A DNA stretch of 64,000 bases from Streptomyces yatensis (GTDB taxonomy: Bacteria > Actinomycetota > Actinomycetes > Streptomycetales > Streptomycetaceae): the NCBI RefSeq assembly GCF_018069625.1, contig NZ_CP072941.1, positions 3,596,001 to 3,660,000 on the forward strand, written 5' to 3'. This document shows, piece by piece, positions 53,713-64,000 of the stretch. Under the pieces are notes generated by a model. That model saw only the letters and a program-made list of their open reading frames with translations. It was not told where the DNA came from and did not search any database. Position 1 is the stretch's first letter, and the number at the start of each line of letters is the position of its first letter. Both the position numbers and the translations under genes were made by a program.

Positions 53713-55445
53713 TCGTCAATGAGCCCGTACCGGACACATTCGAGGACACACCCGCGAAGGACCGTGATCCCGACTGGTTCAAGCGCGCCGTCTTCTACGA
53801 GGTCCTGGTCCGCTCCTTCCAGGACAGCAACGGGGACGGCGTCGGCGACCTCAAGGGCCTGACCGCCAAGCTGGACTATCTGCAGTGGCTGGGCGTGGAC
53901 TGCCTGTGGCTGCCACCGTTCTTCGCCTCACCGCTGCGCGACGGCGGCTATGACGTCTCGGACTACACCGCCGTGCTGCCGGAGTTCGGGGACCTCGCGG
54001 ACTTCGTGGAGTTCGTCGACGCCGCGCATCAGCGCGGGATGCGCGTGATCATCGATTTTGTCATGAACCACACGAGCGACCAGCATCCGTGGTTCCAGGA
54101 GTCCCGCAGCGACCCGGACGGACCGTACGGCGAGTACTACGTATGGGCCGACGACGACAAGCAGTACCAGGACGCGCGGATCATCTTCGTCGACACCGAG
54201 GCGTCCAACTGGACCTTTGATCCGGTACGCAAGCAGTACTACTGGCACCGCTTCTTCTCGCACCAGCCGGACCTCAACTTCGAGAACCCGGCCGTCCAGG
54301 AGGAAGTACTGGCCGCCCTGCGCTTCTGGCTGGACCTGGGCATCGACGGATTCCGGCTCGACGCCGTCCCGTATCTGTATGCCGAGGAGGGCACCAACTG
54401 CGAGAACCTCCCGCGCACCCATGAACTGCTCAAGCGCGTCCGGGCCGAGATCGACGCCCACTACCCCGACACCGTGCTGCTGGCCGAGGCCAATCAGTGG
54501 CCGGAGGACGTCGTCGACTACTTCGGCGACTTCGCGGCGGGCGGCGACGAATGCCATATGGCCTTCCACTTCCCGGTGATGCCGCGCATCTTCATGGCGG
54601 TGCGGCGCGAGTCCCGCTATCCGGTCTCGGAGATCCTCGCCAAGACCCCCGCCATCCCCTCCGGCTGCCAGTGGGGCATCTTCCTGCGCAACCACGACGA
54701 GCTGACGCTGGAGATGGTCACCGACGAAGAGCGCGACTACATGTACGCGGAGTACGCCAAGGACCCCAGAATGCGGGCCAACATCGGCATCCGCAGACGA
54801 CTCGCCCCCCTGCTGGACAACGACCGCAACCAGATCGAGCTGTTCACCGCGCTGCTGCTGTCCCTGCCCGGCTCCCCGATCCTCTACTACGGCGACGAGA
54901 TCGGCATGGGGGACAACATCTGGCTCGGCGACCGCGACGCCGTGCGCACCCCCATGCAGTGGACCCCCGACCGCAACGCGGGCTTCTCCTCCTGCGATCC
55001 GGGGCGGCTGTTCCTGCCGACCATCATGGACCCGGTCTACGGCTATCAGGTCACCAATGTCGAGGCGGCCATGAGCAGCCCGTCCTCGCTGCTGCACTGG
55101 ACCCGCCGGATGATCGAGATCCGGAAGCAGAACCCCGCCTTCGGGCTCGGCTCCTTCACCGAGCTGCCGTCCTCCAACCCGGCGGTCCTCGCCTTCCTGC
55201 GCGAGGCCCCCTCCACCCGGGACGGCGAGGACGACTTGGTGCTGTGCGTGAACAACTTCTCGCGCTTCGCCCAGCCCACCGAGCTGGATCTGCAGTCCTT
55301 CGCCGGCCGCCATCCGGTCGAGCTGATCGGCGGGGTCCGCTTCCCGGCCATCGGGGAGCTGCCGTATCTGCTGACCATGGCCGGCCACGGCTTCTACTGG
55401 TTCCGGCTGCGGCGAGGCGAACCGATGGACCACTGGGCCGAGTGA
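53709..55445 (+). CDS. treS: Trehalose synthase (maltose alpha-D-glucosyltransferase)
   Basis: A 578-residue GH13 enzyme. It has [20 protein letters not shown] at the N-terminus, [15 protein letters not shown], nucleophile Asp218 in [20 protein letters not shown] and acid Glu260 in [14 protein letters not shown]. The C-terminal segment [14 protein letters not shown] is also typical. It interconverts trehalose and maltose and so feeds maltose to Mak. The start overlaps the end of glgE, showing coupled translation. A block of 50-bp repeats separates it from the maltokinase gene. Confidence 0.95.
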   Translation: MIVNEPVPDTFEDTPAKDRDPDWFKRAVFYEVLVRSFQDSNGDGVGDLKGLTAKLDYLQWLGVDCLWLPPFFASPLRDGGYDVSDYTAVLPEFGDLADFVEFVDAAHQRGMRVIIDFVMNHTSDQHPWFQESRSDPDGPYGEYYVWADDDKQYQDARIIFVDTEASNWTFDPVRKQYYWHRFFSHQPDLNFENPAVQEEVLAALRFWLDLGIDGFRLDAVPYLYAEEGTNCENLPRTHELLKRVRAEIDAHYPDTVLLAEANQWPEDVVDYFGDFAAGGDECHMAFHFPVMPRIFMAVRRESRYPVSEILAKTPAIPSGCQWGIFLRNHDELTLEMVTDEERDYMYAEYAKDPRMRANIGIRRRLAPLLDNDRNQIELFTALLLSLPGSPILYYGDEIGMGDNIWLGDRDAVRTPMQWTPDRNAGFSSCDPGRLFLPTIMDPVYGYQVTNVEAAMSSPSSLLHWTRRMIEIRKQNPAFGLGSFTELPSSNPAVLAFLREAPSTRDGEDDLVLCVNNFSRFAQPTELDLQSFAGRHPVELIGGVRFPAIGELPYLLTMAGHGFYWFRLRRGEPMDHWAE

Positions 55446-56093
55446 GACGCCTGGAAGGGGCACGGGGCACCGGGGCCTCCGCCCTTGGACCCCGGGGCCT
55501 GAGGGCGGAAGCCCCGCCCTCCAGCCCCTCCGGCGCTCGAGGAGCGGAGTCTGGGGCAGAGCCCCGCCGCCCCCAGCCCCTCCGGCGCTCGAGGAGCAGG
55601 GCCTGGGGCAGAACCCCACCACCCAGCCCCTCCGGCGCTCGAGGAGCAGGGCCTGGGGCAGAACCCCACCACCCAGCCCCTCCGGCGCTCGAGGAGCAGG
55701 GCCTGGGACAGAACCCCACCACCCAGCCCCTCCGGCGCTTGAGGAGCGGGGTCTGGGGCGGAGCCCCAGTTTCGGGAAGGGGCGGGGAGGGGAACGGCCC
55801 GCCGCAGGCGCCCCGCCCGGCCACGTGGTTTCGGCCAGGGCACACAGGGCACACCCTCCGCCCCGCCCCTCGCTCCTCCGTACGCGTCCATCTCGGGCGC
55901 GTACGGGCGTTTTCGACCCCCCGTCATGGGCACTCTGTACTCACATGCGCCACCGGCGGACCCGATCGCGTACACCGAGCTCGCCGTACGGACGATCCTC
56001 GCCCGACACGTCCCGCACCGTCGCACAGTCAATGCCGCAATCCGGGACACTTTGCCCTGATCTGTCGTGTGCCCGGGGAAAGGACGCGACGCC
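55446..56093. other. Unusually long gap between treS and maltokinase gene
   Basis: This 648-base interval sits inside an operon that is compact in most relatives. The left half holds the 50-bp repeats listed separately; the right half (55850-56080) is less GC-rich and may hold a second promoter for mak and glgB. No gene is recognised. Confidence 0.6.
55521..55790. repeat. 50-52 bp tandem repeats inside the glgE operon
   Basis: Five units start at 55521, 55573, 55623, 55673 and 55723. Each begins CCAGCCCCTCCGGCGCTCGA, continues GGAGCAGGGCCTGGGGCAGA and ends in a CCCCACCACC-like run. The middle three are almost identical. TCTGGGGC-type and GAGCCCC-type pieces are inverted and could pair. Similar units are scattered between genes in many Streptomyces genomes. 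Confidence 0.9.
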
Positions 56094-57668
56094 ATGCCGG
56101 AAGCTCCGCTCTCCCGGGGGGCACAACACCCGCCGCCCGCCGTACCGCGGGACCAGCCCCCGACGTCCGCCACCCGCACCGCCACGGCCGCTGCCGCGGC
56201 CGCGGCAGCGGGCCCGTCCGGGCTGCTCGCCTCGCTCGCGCCGCTGCTCGCCGAGTGGCTGCCCCGCCAGCGCTGGTTCGCGGGCAAGGGCCGTCCCGTC
56301 ACCGGCTTCGCGCTGGTCTCCGCGACCGAGCTGCTGCCGTGGCGGGCGGGCGGCGGCATGCCCGGGCTGCTCCATCTGCTGATCCGCGCCCAGCAGCCGG
56401 AGCCGCCAGGCCACCGGCACGGCTTCGGCTGCGGCCACCGGCGCGGGGCGGCAGCCAGCGACTGCTACCAGCTCCTGCTCGGGGCGCGCCCCACCCTTCC
56501 GCCGCCGCTCGCCCCCGCGCTCATCGGCCGGCCCAGCGGCGGGCCGCTGGACGGGCAGACGGTGTACGAGGCGCTGTTCGACCCCCGGCTCACCACGCTG
56601 CTGCTGGAGCGGCTGCGGACGCCCGGGCGGCTCGGCCCGCTGCGCTTCGTACGGGAGCCGTCCAGCGCGATCCCCTCCGCGCTGCCGCCCCGGGTGATGA
56701 CCGCCGAGCAGTCCAACTCCTCGGTGATCTATGGCGATACGTTTATTCTCAAACTCTTCCGCCGGGTCAGCCCCGGCACCAACCCCGACCTCGAACTCCC
56801 CCTCGCGCTCGCCCACACCGGCTGCACCCGGGTGCCCGCGCCCGCCGCCTGGTTCGAGGCCGAGCCGCTTGCCGAGGGCGCCGTGCCGCCGCCGGAGCCC
56901 GTCACCCTGGGGGTGCTGCAGCCGTTCCTGGCCGGTTCCCGGGACGGCTGGCAGCTCGCGCTCGACGCCCTGGCCGCCGGGGGCGACTTCACCGAGGCCG
57001 CCCGGGCGCTGGGGCACGCGACCGCCGAGGTCCATCTGGCGATGGCCCGCGCCCTGCCCACCTCCGTGTTGCGCCGCCCGCAGATCGACCATCTCGCCGC
57101 CGCCATGAGCGAACGGCTGGATTCGGCCGCCGCCGCGGTGCCCGCCCTCCAGCCCTACCGCGCCGAATTGCACGGCGCCTACGAGGATCTGGCCGCGCTG
57201 GGGCGCGCGGGGCGCACCTGGGCGGCCCAGCGCATCCACGGCGATCTGCATCTGGGGCAGGCGCTGCTGACCGGGGACGTCGGCGGCGGAGGTGGTAGCG
57301 GGGACGGTAGCGGTGGCGGGCGCTGGTCGCTGATCGACTTCGAGGGCGAGCCGTCCCGCCCGCTGGCCGAACGCCGCCGCGCGCAGCCGCCGGTGCGCGA
57401 TATCGCCGGCATGCTGCGGTCCTTCGACTACGCGGCGGCCGTGGGACGCCATGAGCGCCCGCAGGAGTGGGCGGGCCGCACCCGCGCCGCCTACTGCGCG
57501 GGCTATGCGGAGGCCTCCGGCACCGATCCGCGCGACGAACCGGAGCTGCTGCGCGCCCATGAGACCGACAAGGCCGTCTACGAAGTGCTCTACGAGGCGC
57601 GGCACCGCCCCGACTGGCTGTCGGTCCCGATGACCGCGATCCGCCGCCTCGCCACCGCCCGCGCCTGA
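56094..57668 (+). CDS. mak: Maltokinase
   Basis: A 524-residue protein (also called Pep2). The N-terminal cap contains [16 protein letters not shown], then [19 protein letters not shown] with the ATP-binding lysine. The catalytic loop [12 protein letters not shown] and the metal-binding [15 protein letters not shown] follow. It phosphorylates maltose to maltose 1-phosphate, the GlgE donor. A glycine/serine-rich insert ([13 protein letters not shown]) lies just after the catalytic loop, which is uncommon and probably a surface loop. The ATG is supported by GGGGAAAGGA about nine bases ahead. It is separated from treS by the repeats. Confidence 0.93.
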   Translation: MPEAPLSRGAQHPPPAVPRDQPPTSATRTATAAAAAAAAGPSGLLASLAPLLAEWLPRQRWFAGKGRPVTGFALVSATELLPWRAGGGMPGLLHLLIRAQQPEPPGHRHGFGCGHRRGAAASDCYQLLLGARPTLPPPLAPALIGRPSGGPLDGQTVYEALFDPRLTTLLLERLRTPGRLGPLRFVREPSSAIPSALPPRVMTAEQSNSSVIYGDTFILKLFRRVSPGTNPDLELPLALAHTGCTRVPAPAAWFEAEPLAEGAVPPPEPVTLGVLQPFLAGSRDGWQLALDALAAGGDFTEAARALGHATAEVHLAMARALPTSVLRRPQIDHLAAAMSERLDSAAAAVPALQPYRAELHGAYEDLAALGRAGRTWAAQRIHGDLHLGQALLTGDVGGGGGSGDGSGGGRWSLIDFEGEPSRPLAERRRAQPPVRDIAGMLRSFDYAAAVGRHERPQEWAGRTRAAYCAGYAEASGTDPRDEPELLRAHETDKAVYEVLYEARHRPDWLSVPMTAIRRLATARA

Positions 57669-57826
57669 CCCATGGGGCCACGGGCGGCACCGGCCCCGGC
57701 CCTGCTCTGGGCCCCGGCGCGGGGGCCCGGCGCCGGGCCCCCGCCCACGGACCGCCGCCGCACGGTCCCCGTCCGCATCCCCGCTTCCGACCGTCCGACG
57801 CCCGACACCTCCGGGAGGACCACCCC

Positions 57827-60800
57827 GTGACCGCACGACCGCCGTCCGGCCAGCACCCGTCCGACGAGGGACCGGGCCACCCACCCGCCACCACGACCGG
57901 TCCGGCGGTCCCGGGCGTCCCCCCGACGTTCCTCCCCGGCCGCACCTATCCGCGGCCCCAGCCCGCCACCGCGCACCCGGGCCCCGAGCCCGTCCGGCCG
58001 GGCGAGAGCGCGGACCGCACAACGCCGACCACCTCCCCCGGCCCGGACGCCGCCCAGGCGGACCCGGCTTCGGCGACGGACCCCGCCCCGGCGCGGGAGG
58101 CCGCCGCGGCGGCCGGGCCCCCGTCGGCGTCCTCAGCAGCCGGGAACCCGCACCCGGACCGACGGCCGAGCCCCGACGACGAGCCGAGGCGGGGGGCCAT
58201 CGCGGCGAGCGGGCCCGGGGAAGCAGGTCCAGCAGCCGGGAATCCGCGCCCGGGCCCCGGCGCCCCGCCGCCGGCCGGCTCCCCCGGGCCGGTCACCCCG
58301 GAGGCGCATCCAACCCCGGCACGCGAGACCGCCGCGGCGGCCGAGCCCCGGGACACGACCACACCGGCCGGGCCCCACGAAGCGGCCACACCGGGTGGGC
58401 CCCGTGACGCGACCTCGGCAGCCGGGAATCCGCGCCCCGACCGGCGCCCGGCCCCCGAGGACGCCCCGGGGCCGGCCCCGGCCCCCCGGGAGGACCCCGC
58501 GTCCGCCGAGTCGGCGGGGATCGAGCCCGCGTCCCACCGGGAGTCTCCCGACCCGTCCGCCACGGCGGCGGATCCGGCCGGACGGCCGGAGGCGGCAGTC
58601 GGAAGTGGCGGCCCGGGGTTGGCGGCACCCACTCACGACGGTGGCCCGGGCCAGGAGGCCCAGCCCGCCGACCGTGGCCGCCCCGGCCGCGAGGCGCGGG
58701 TGTCCTACGGTGCCGCGCCCGTGCCCCGCGCGCCGCGCGCGGACCAGGCGCGGCATGAGGAGCCGGACGGCGCGGCCGAGCCGTCGCGCGTCGCCGGGCG
58801 GCCCGTGGCCGGGGGCGGCGGGCAGGCCGACGAGGTGTACGACGAGCACGGGGTGCGGCCCGCGCCCGCGCTCGGGGACGAGGAGCGGCGGCGGCTGCTG
58901 ACCGGGGCGCACCACGCACCGCACGATCTGCTCGGCGCCCACCCCGTGCGCGGCGGTGTGCTCTTCCGCTGCCTGCGCCCGTACGCCCACTCGGTGACCG
59001 TCGCCGCCGCCGGGCTGCGCGCCCGGCTGCGGGCCGAGGGGGACGGGCTGTTCTCCGGGGTGCTGCCGCTGCGGGAGATCCCGGAGTACCGGCTGCTGGT
59101 GACGTACGAGGACGCCGAGCTGGAGCTGCACGACCCGTACCGCTTCCTGCCCACCCTCGGCGAACTCGATCTGCACCTCATCGGCGAGGGCCGGCACGAG
59201 GAGCTGTGGCGGGCGCTCGGCGCGCATCCGATGACCCACCAGCGCGTCTCCGGCACCCGCTTCACCGTATGGGCGCCGAACGCCCTCGGGGTGCGGCTGA
59301 CCGGCGACTTCACCTACTGGGACGGCACCGCGCTGCCGATGCGCTCGCTCGGCGGCAGCGGTGTGTGGGAGCTGTTCCTGCCCGGTGTCGGCGAGGGCGC
59401 GCTCTACAAGTTCGAGATCACCCGGCCCGACGGCGGCCGCACCCTGCGCGCCGACCCGATGGCGCGGCGCACCGAGTGCCCGCCCGCCACCGCCTCCGTC
59501 GTCCATGCCTCCCACCACGACTGGGGGGATGAGGCGTGGCTGGCGCGCCGGGAGGGCGGGCGCGTCCATGAGCTGCCGTTCTCCGTCTACGAGGTGCATC
59601 TGCCGTCCTGGCGGCCGGGGCTGACCTACCGGCAGCTCGCCCAGCAGCTCCCGGCGTACGTGAAGGACCTCGGCTTCACCCATGTCGAGCTGATGCCGGT
59701 GGCCGAGCACCCCTTCGGCGGCTCGTGGGGCTACCAGGTGACCGGTTTCTACGCGCCGACGGCCCGGCTGGGCACCCCCGACGACTTCAAGTACCTGGTG
59801 GACGCGCTGCACCAGGCGGGCATCGGGGTGCTCGTGGACTGGGTGCCCGCGCATTTCCCCAAGGACGCCTGGGCGCTGGCCGAGTTCGACGGCCGTCCGC
59901 TGTACGAGCCCGCGGATCCGCTGCGGGCCGCGCACCCCGACTGGGGCACGCTGGAGTTCGACTACGGGCGCACGGAGGTGCGCAACTTCCTGGTGGCGAA
60001 CGCCGTCTACTGGTGCGAGGAGTTCCATATCGACGGTCTGCGGGTGGACGCCGTCGCCTCCATGCTCTACCTCGACTACTCCCGCGAGCCCGGCCAGTGG
60101 ACGCCCAACGCGCACGGCGGCCGGGAGAACCTGGACGCGGTCGCCTTCCTGCAGGAGATGAACGCGACCGTCTACCGCCGCTGCCCGGGTGTGATCACCA
60201 TCGCCGAGGAGTCGACCGCCTGGGACGGGGTCACCCGCGCCACCCACCATGTGGGCCCCAGCGGCTTCGGCGGCCTCGGCTTCGGGCTGAAGTGGAACAT
60301 GGGCTGGATGCACGACTCGCTGGCCTATCTCGCGCATGAGCCGGTGCACCGCGCCTACCACCACCATGAGATGACCTTCTCGATGGTGTACGCCTACAGC
60401 GAGAACTATGTGCTGCCGATCTCGCACGACGAGGTGGTGCACGGCAAACGGGCCCTGGTGTCGAAGATGCCCGGGGACTGGTGGCAGCAGCGCGCCAACC
60501 ACCGCGCGTACCTCGGCTTCATGTGGGCCCATCCGGGCAAGCAACTGCTCTTCATGGGGCAGGAGTTCGCCCAAGGGGCCGAGTGGTCGGAGGCGCACGG
60601 GCCGGACTGGTGGCTGCTGGATCCGTCGTACTCCGCCGAGCCCGACCACCGGGGCGTCCGCGATCTGGTCCGCGATCTGAACCAGGTGTACGCGGCCACG
60701 CCCGCGCTGTGGCAGCGGGACACCGACCCCGAGGGCTTCTCCTGGATCGAGGGCGATGCCCGCGAGGACAATGTCTTCGCCTTCCTCCGCTTCGACGCCG

Positions 60801-61045
60801 ACGGCTCCCCGCTGCTGACCATCAGCAACTTCTCCCCGGTGGTCCGCCAGGACTACCGCATCGGGACGCCGGAGGCGGTGCCGGTGTGGCGTGAGGTGCT
60901 GAACACCGACGACGGGCGCTATGGCGGCAGCGGTGTGGCCAACGCCGAGCCGCTGAAGGCCGAGCCCACGGGGTGGCACGGCCGTCCGGCCTCCATCCTG
61001 CCGGTGCTGCCGCCGCTGGCCACGATCTGGCTGCGGCCCGCCTGA
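57827..61045 (+). CDS. glgB: Glycogen branching enzyme with very long disordered N-terminal extension
   Basis: A 1072-residue protein from the GTG at 57827 (GGGAGG eight bases ahead). Residues 1-330 are Pro/Ala/Gly/Glu-rich and repeat-like, without a domain. The enzyme begins near 345 ([20 protein letters not shown]), with CBM48 and GH13 domains: nucleophile Asp741 in [17 protein letters not shown], acid Glu794 in [10 protein letters not shown] and [10 protein letters not shown]. It forms alpha-1,6 branches in the glucan made by GlgE. The extension is far longer than usual (typical GlgB is 730-780 residues) but the frame is continuous and the ribosome site strong. An internal start nearer the domain is possible. 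Confidence 0.93.
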   Translation: MTARPPSGQHPSDEGPGHPPATTTGPAVPGVPPTFLPGRTYPRPQPATAHPGPEPVRPGESADRTTPTTSPGPDAAQADPASATDPAPAREAAAAAGPPSASSAAGNPHPDRRPSPDDEPRRGAIAASGPGEAGPAAGNPRPGPGAPPPAGSPGPVTPEAHPTPARETAAAAEPRDTTTPAGPHEAATPGGPRDATSAAGNPRPDRRPAPEDAPGPAPAPREDPASAESAGIEPASHRESPDPSATAADPAGRPEAAVGSGGPGLAAPTHDGGPGQEAQPADRGRPGREARVSYGAAPVPRAPRADQARHEEPDGAAEPSRVAGRPVAGGGGQADEVYDEHGVRPAPALGDEERRRLLTGAHHAPHDLLGAHPVRGGVLFRCLRPYAHSVTVAAAGLRARLRAEGDGLFSGVLPLREIPEYRLLVTYEDAELELHDPYRFLPTLGELDLHLIGEGRHEELWRALGAHPMTHQRVSGTRFTVWAPNALGVRLTGDFTYWDGTALPMRSLGGSGVWELFLPGVGEGALYKFEITRPDGGRTLRADPMARRTECPPATASVVHASHHDWGDEAWLARREGGRVHELPFSVYEVHLPSWRPGLTYRQLAQQLPAYVKDLGFTHVELMPVAEHPFGGSWGYQVTGFYAPTARLGTPDDFKYLVDALHQAGIGVLVDWVPAHFPKDAWALAEFDGRPLYEPADPLRAAHPDWGTLEFDYGRTEVRNFLVANAVYWCEEFHIDGLRVDAVASMLYLDYSREPGQWTPNAHGGRENLDAVAFLQEMNATVYRRCPGVITIAEESTAWDGVTRATHHVGPSGFGGLGFGLKWNMGWMHDSLAYLAHEPVHRAYHHHEMTFSMVYAYSENYVLPISHDEVVHGKRALVSKMPGDWWQQRANHRAYLGFMWAHPGKQLLFMGQEFAQGAEWSEAHGPDWWLLDPSYSAEPDHRGVRDLVRDLNQVYAATPALWQRDTDPEGFSWIEGDAREDNVFAFLRFDADGSPLLTISNFSPVVRQDYRIGTPEAVPVWREVLNTDDGRYGGSGVANAEPLKAEPTGWHGRPASILPVLPPLATIWLRPA

Positions 61046-61088
61046 GCCGCACACCTCCTGAGCCGCCCCTCCCGATGCCTACGTCCCG

Positions 61089-64000
61089 TCAGCCGTCGGG
61101 CTCGCCCAGCCGGGTGAGCCCGTCCCGGAGCCGCTGGGCGTCGGGGTGGCCGAGGGCGTCGAACCGGGTCAGGGCCCGCTGCCAGCTGTCGCGGGCCCCG
61201 GCCCGGTCCCCGGCGGCGAGCTGTGCGCTGCCGAGCCGGTGCAGGGACTCCGCCTCCCGGACCCGCTCGCCCCGGCCGCGCCGCAGCTCCACGGCGTGCC
61301 GGTAGCACCTGATGGCCTGCTGGTGGTCGCCGATGTGCTGATAGGCGTAGCCGAGGCTGTCCCAGGCCGCGGACTCCCCCCGTCTGTCCCCCGCCTCCCG
61401 CATCATGTTCAGCGCCTTCTCGCAGTGGACGAGGGTCTGCTGGAAGTCGCCCAGCATGGCGTAGGCCCAGCCGACGTTGTTCATCGCGTACGCCTCGCCG
61501 CTGCGCCGGCCCGCCGCCCGGTGCAGCTTCAGGGCGCGCAGCGCGTGGTGCAGCCCCTCGTCAAGGCGGCCCTCCCGCTCACAGGCGAAGTTGAGCGCGC
61601 CATGGGCCAGGGCCTGGCCGACGGCGTTGCCGGTCTCGCGGTGCAGGTTCAGGGCGCGCACCAGATGGCCGCGGGCCCGGTCGTAGCGCCCCATCCGCAG
61701 ATCGGCCAGGCCCAGGCCGTAGCAGGCGTGGGCCTGGCCGGTGAGGTCGCGGATGCGGTGGGCCGAGCCCAGGGCGGTCCGGTGGACGGTGCGCTGATCG
61801 TGCCAGTGGCCGCGCTGGTCCAGGAACTCCATCAGCGACCAGGCCAGTTGCCAGGCGTGGGCCTCGAATCCGGTCTCGGCGGCCTGCTGCAGCGCCGCGA
61901 TCAGCGCCGGATAGGTGAGGCTGAACCAGAGCAGTGCCTGGGCGTGGCCCGCGAACTCCCCGACGCTGACCCCGGGGCTGACCGGCTCGACCCTGATCGG
62001 CTCGCGGTGCGGGGTGAACGCGGCCCCGGCGGCCACGGCGGTGTGCAGATAGTGGTCGAGCAGCCGGTGCAGCGCGGTGTGGCGCTCCTCCTGCCCGTCG
62101 TACGCCCGGGTGAGCTCCACGGCGTAGGCGCGCAGCAGATCGTGGAAGCCGTACTGGCCGGGGGCGCGTTCGGTGATCAGATGCGCCCGGGTGAGCTGGA
62201 TCAGCAGCCGGCGGGCCTGCGGGACGGGGACCCCCACCAGGCTGGCGGCGGCGGGGGCCGCGATGTCGGGGCCCGGGTGGACGCCCAGCAGCCGGAACAG
62301 CCGGGCGGCGTCGGGGCCCAGGGCGTGGTACGACCAGGAGAAGACGGCCCGGACATCGGTGGTGGCGTCCCCGCCTTCGAAGGCGTCGAGGCTGCCGCGG
62401 GCGTCGCGCAGCTCCCCGGCGAGCGCCTCCAGGCCGAAGCGGGGGTGGGCGGCGGCGCGGGCGGCCACGATGGCGAGCGCGAGCGGCAGCCCGGCGCACA
62501 CCGTGATCACCTCGGCCACGGCCTCGGGTTCGGCGGCCACCCGCTCGGCACCGACCCGGCTGATCAGCAGCTCGCGCGCCTCGGCGCGGTCGAGCAGATC
62601 GAGCGGCAGCGGCTGGGCCTGCTCGGCGACGACCAGGCTGGTGAGTTCGTTACGGCTGGTCAGCACCACCAGACAGCCGGGGGAACCGGGCAGCAGGGGC
62701 CGCACCTGCTCGGCGTCCCGGGCGTTGTCGAGCAGGATCAGCATCCGGCGGTCGGCCACCAGGCTCCGGTACAGCGCGGTCTGCGCCTCGACGGTCGCGG
62801 GGATCCGGTGGGCGGGCACCTGGAAGGCGTCCAGGAGGCTCCGTACGGCCTCGGCGACGGTCATGGCCGAGTCGGTGGGGCCGAAACCGCGCAGGTTCAG
62901 ATAGAGCTGACCGTCGGGGAACCGGTCGCGGACGCGGTGGGCCCAGTGCACCGCGAGGGTCGTCTTGCCGAGGCCGCCACTGCCCGCGATCACGGTGATC
63001 ACCGCGGCCGTGGGCGCCCGTCCGCCGCCCTCGCCCGAGCCCGCGCGCAGCAGGGCGTCCAGCCCGGCCAGTTCGCGCTCCCGGCCGGTGAAGTGGGCGA
63101 CGTCGGAGGGGAGTTGCTGCGGTACGGCGGTGACGACAGAGATGGGCCCGGGGGTGATGACGGGTGGACCGGCGTGGGGCGGATCGGCGGAGGTGGGCGG
63201 GGAGGCGAGTTCCGCGGCGGGCGCGGTGACGGGCTCGGGGCTCTCGTCGGCGGCCGGGACGCCCTCCGGGGCGGGGGACGGGGCGGGCGCCGCGTCGGAC
63301 GGCTGCGCCGGGGGTACGGGAGCGCTCCCGTACGATCCGGGCGGACCGGACGGATCCCCGGACCGGCCGCCGTCTCGGCTGTCCCGGCCGTCCCGGCTGT
63401 CCTCGAGTGCCTCCCGGTGGAGCCGCTGCAGCTCGTCGCCGGGTTCGATGCCCAGCTCCTCCACATACCTCCGGCGGGTGGAGCGGAAGAGCGCGAGGGC
63501 GTCGGCCCGCCTGCCGCCACGCCGCAGCGCCTCCATCAGCAGCGCCACCGAGCGCTCCCGCAAAGGGTGTTCGGCCACCAGGGCGGACAGCTCCGCGGCG
63601 GCCTCGTGGTGCCGTCCGGAGCGCAGGTCGATCGCGGCGAGCTCCTCGACCGCCGTCCGCCGCTCCTCCTCCAGCCCGGCGCCCAGGGTGTCGGGGAGCC
63701 AGCCGCCCGCGACGTCCGCCAGTGCGGGCCCGCGCCACAACTGCAGTGCCGCGCGCAGCAGTTCCCCGGCCCGGCCCTCGGGTCCCTCGGCGAACCCGGC
63801 GGCCCGGGCGGCCGACCCGACGGCCCCGGCAGCCCCACTGGCCCCAGCGTCCTTGGGGCCCTCCCGCGCGGCCCGCACCAGATCGCGGAACCGGTGCAGA
63901 TCGACCTGCTCACGCGCGACGGTCAGGGAATAGCCCTTCGCCGATGTCGTCAACTCGGCCCCGGGCAAGGCGGAAAGGATCCGCCGCAGCTTGGAAATCT
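61089..64000 (-). CDS. AfsR/SARP-type regulator (BTAD-NB-ARC-TPR), N-terminus cut by window edge
   Basis: The minus frame is open from the right edge (ISKLRRILSALPGAELTTS) to the stop at 61089, at least 970 residues. The DNA-binding winged helix would lie beyond the edge, with only its end visible. Next come the BTAD domain (VDLHRFRDLVRAAREGPKDA to ADALALFRSTRRRYVEELGI), a Pro/Ala linker, and an NB-ARC ATPase with Walker A GSGGLGKTTLAVHWAHR and a Walker B-like RRMLILLDNARDAEQV. Seven or so TPR repeats end the protein (AYAMNNVGWAYAMLGDFQQT). Such proteins activate antibiotic or other secondary-metabolism genes. The target is not in the window; it is convergent with glgB. Confidence 0.9.
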   Translation of the reverse strand, partial: ISKLRRILSALPGAELTTSAKGYSLTVAREQVDLHRFRDLVRAAREGPKDAGASGAAGAVGSAARAAGFAEGPEGRAGELLRAALQLWRGPALADVAGGWLPDTLGAGLEEERRTAVEELAAIDLRSGRHHEAAAELSALVAEHPLRERSVALLMEALRRGGRRADALALFRSTRRRYVEELGIEPGDELQRLHREALEDSRDGRDSRDGGRSGDPSGPPGSYGSAPVPPAQPSDAAPAPSPAPEGVPAADESPEPVTAPAAELASPPTSADPPHAGPPVITPGPISVVTAVPQQLPSDVAHFTGRERELAGLDALLRAGSGEGGGRAPTAAVITVIAGSGGLGKTTLAVHWAHRVRDRFPDGQLYLNLRGFGPTDSAMTVAEAVRSLLDAFQVPAHRIPATVEAQTALYRSLVADRRMLILLDNARDAEQVRPLLPGSPGCLVVLTSRNELTSLVVAEQAQPLPLDLLDRAEARELLISRVGAERVAAEPEAVAEVITVCAGLPLALAIVAARAAAHPRFGLEALAGELRDARGSLDAFEGGDATTDVRAVFSWSYHALGPDAARLFRLLGVHPGPDIAAPAAASLVGVPVPQARRLLIQLTRAHLITERAPGQYGFHDLLRAYAVELTRAYDGQEERHTALHRLLDHYLHTAVAAGAAFTPHREPIRVEPVSPGVSVGEFAGHAQALLWFSLTYPALIAALQQAAETGFEAHAWQLAWSLMEFLDQRGHWHDQRTVHRTALGSAHRIRDLTGQAHACYGLGLADLRMGRYDRARGHLVRALNLHRETGNAVGQALAHGALNFACEREGRLDEGLHHALRALKLHRAAGRRSGEAYAMNNVGWAYAMLGDFQQTLVHCEKALNMMREAGDRRGESAAWDSLGYAYQHIGDHQQAIRCYRHAVELRRGRGERVREAESLHRLGSAQLAAGDRAGARDSWQRALTRFDALGHPDAQRLRDGLTRLGEPDG

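Noticed and set aside
55521..55790. CRISPR-like array
   Set aside because: Units are contiguous without unique spacers and no cas genes occur in the window.

Overview
The window looks like a chromosomal segment of a Streptomyces or close relative. Base composition is very GC-rich, GTG and TTG starts are common, Shine-Dalgarno sequences are GGAGG-like, and the gene content is typical of the genus: mycothiol S-conjugate amidase, a WhiJ/Scr1-type regulator with a DUF397 partner, an EF-hand protein, GlgE-pathway genes, secreted proteases and an AfsR-like regulator. Nothing indicates a plasmid or an intact prophage. Insertion-sequence transposases, CRISPR arrays and rRNA genes were not seen.

Layout. 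Bases 1-4.8 kb hold the start of a DUF2267 gene (cut by the window edge), a decayed FAD monooxygenase, a carboxymuconolactone decarboxylase gene overlapping an ECF41-type sigma factor with a matching candidate promoter, mca, and a divergent TetR regulator. Bases 4.9-10.3 kb hold the most unusual gene: one reading frame that fuses a PrsW-like intramembrane protease to an RHS/YD-repeat polymorphic toxin, followed by a small putative immunity gene in a lower-GC patch. Bases 10.3-12.2 kb are a WhiJ/Scr1-like locus (DUF397 plus a helix-turn-helix protein) divergent from three tiny genes. Bases 12.5-21 kb carry membrane proteins, a GH25 muramidase, an EF-hand protein, a Tat-exported amidase, an RsbW-like kinase, an enoyl-CoA hydratase and an L,D-transpeptidase lipoprotein.

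Bases 21.3-27.4 kb hold glgX and a heterodimeric ABC exporter. Bases 27.5-34.2 kb form a probable peptide-uptake and processing cluster: racemase-like protein, AroM-like protein, OPT transporter and DUF1177 on the minus strand, divergent from an IclR regulator and dipeptidase E. The divergent region contains a 12-bp minisatellite and a palindrome. After a DinB-like gene, 35.2-41.4 kb carries three tandem secreted M4 metalloproteases, each followed by a long perfect hairpin. A membrane-anchored PstS-like protein, a zinc-ribbon protein and glgP follow, then a rhamnogalacturonan lyase and pectate lyase pair, an XRE regulator and a subtilisin.

Bases 51.6-61.0 kb hold glgE-treS-mak-glgB, the trehalose-to-alpha-glucan pathway. 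With glgP and glgX in the same window, most enzymes of alpha-glucan synthesis and breakdown are present. TreS interconverts trehalose and maltose, Mak phosphorylates maltose, GlgE extends glucan from maltose 1-phosphate, GlgB branches it, and GlgP and GlgX degrade it. The right edge carries an AfsR/SARP-type regulator cut at its N-terminus.

Non-coding DNA is rich in short tandem repeats (9, 12, 29, 30, 50 and 70 bp units), listed separately. All assignments come from reading motifs and architecture; no database search was run.
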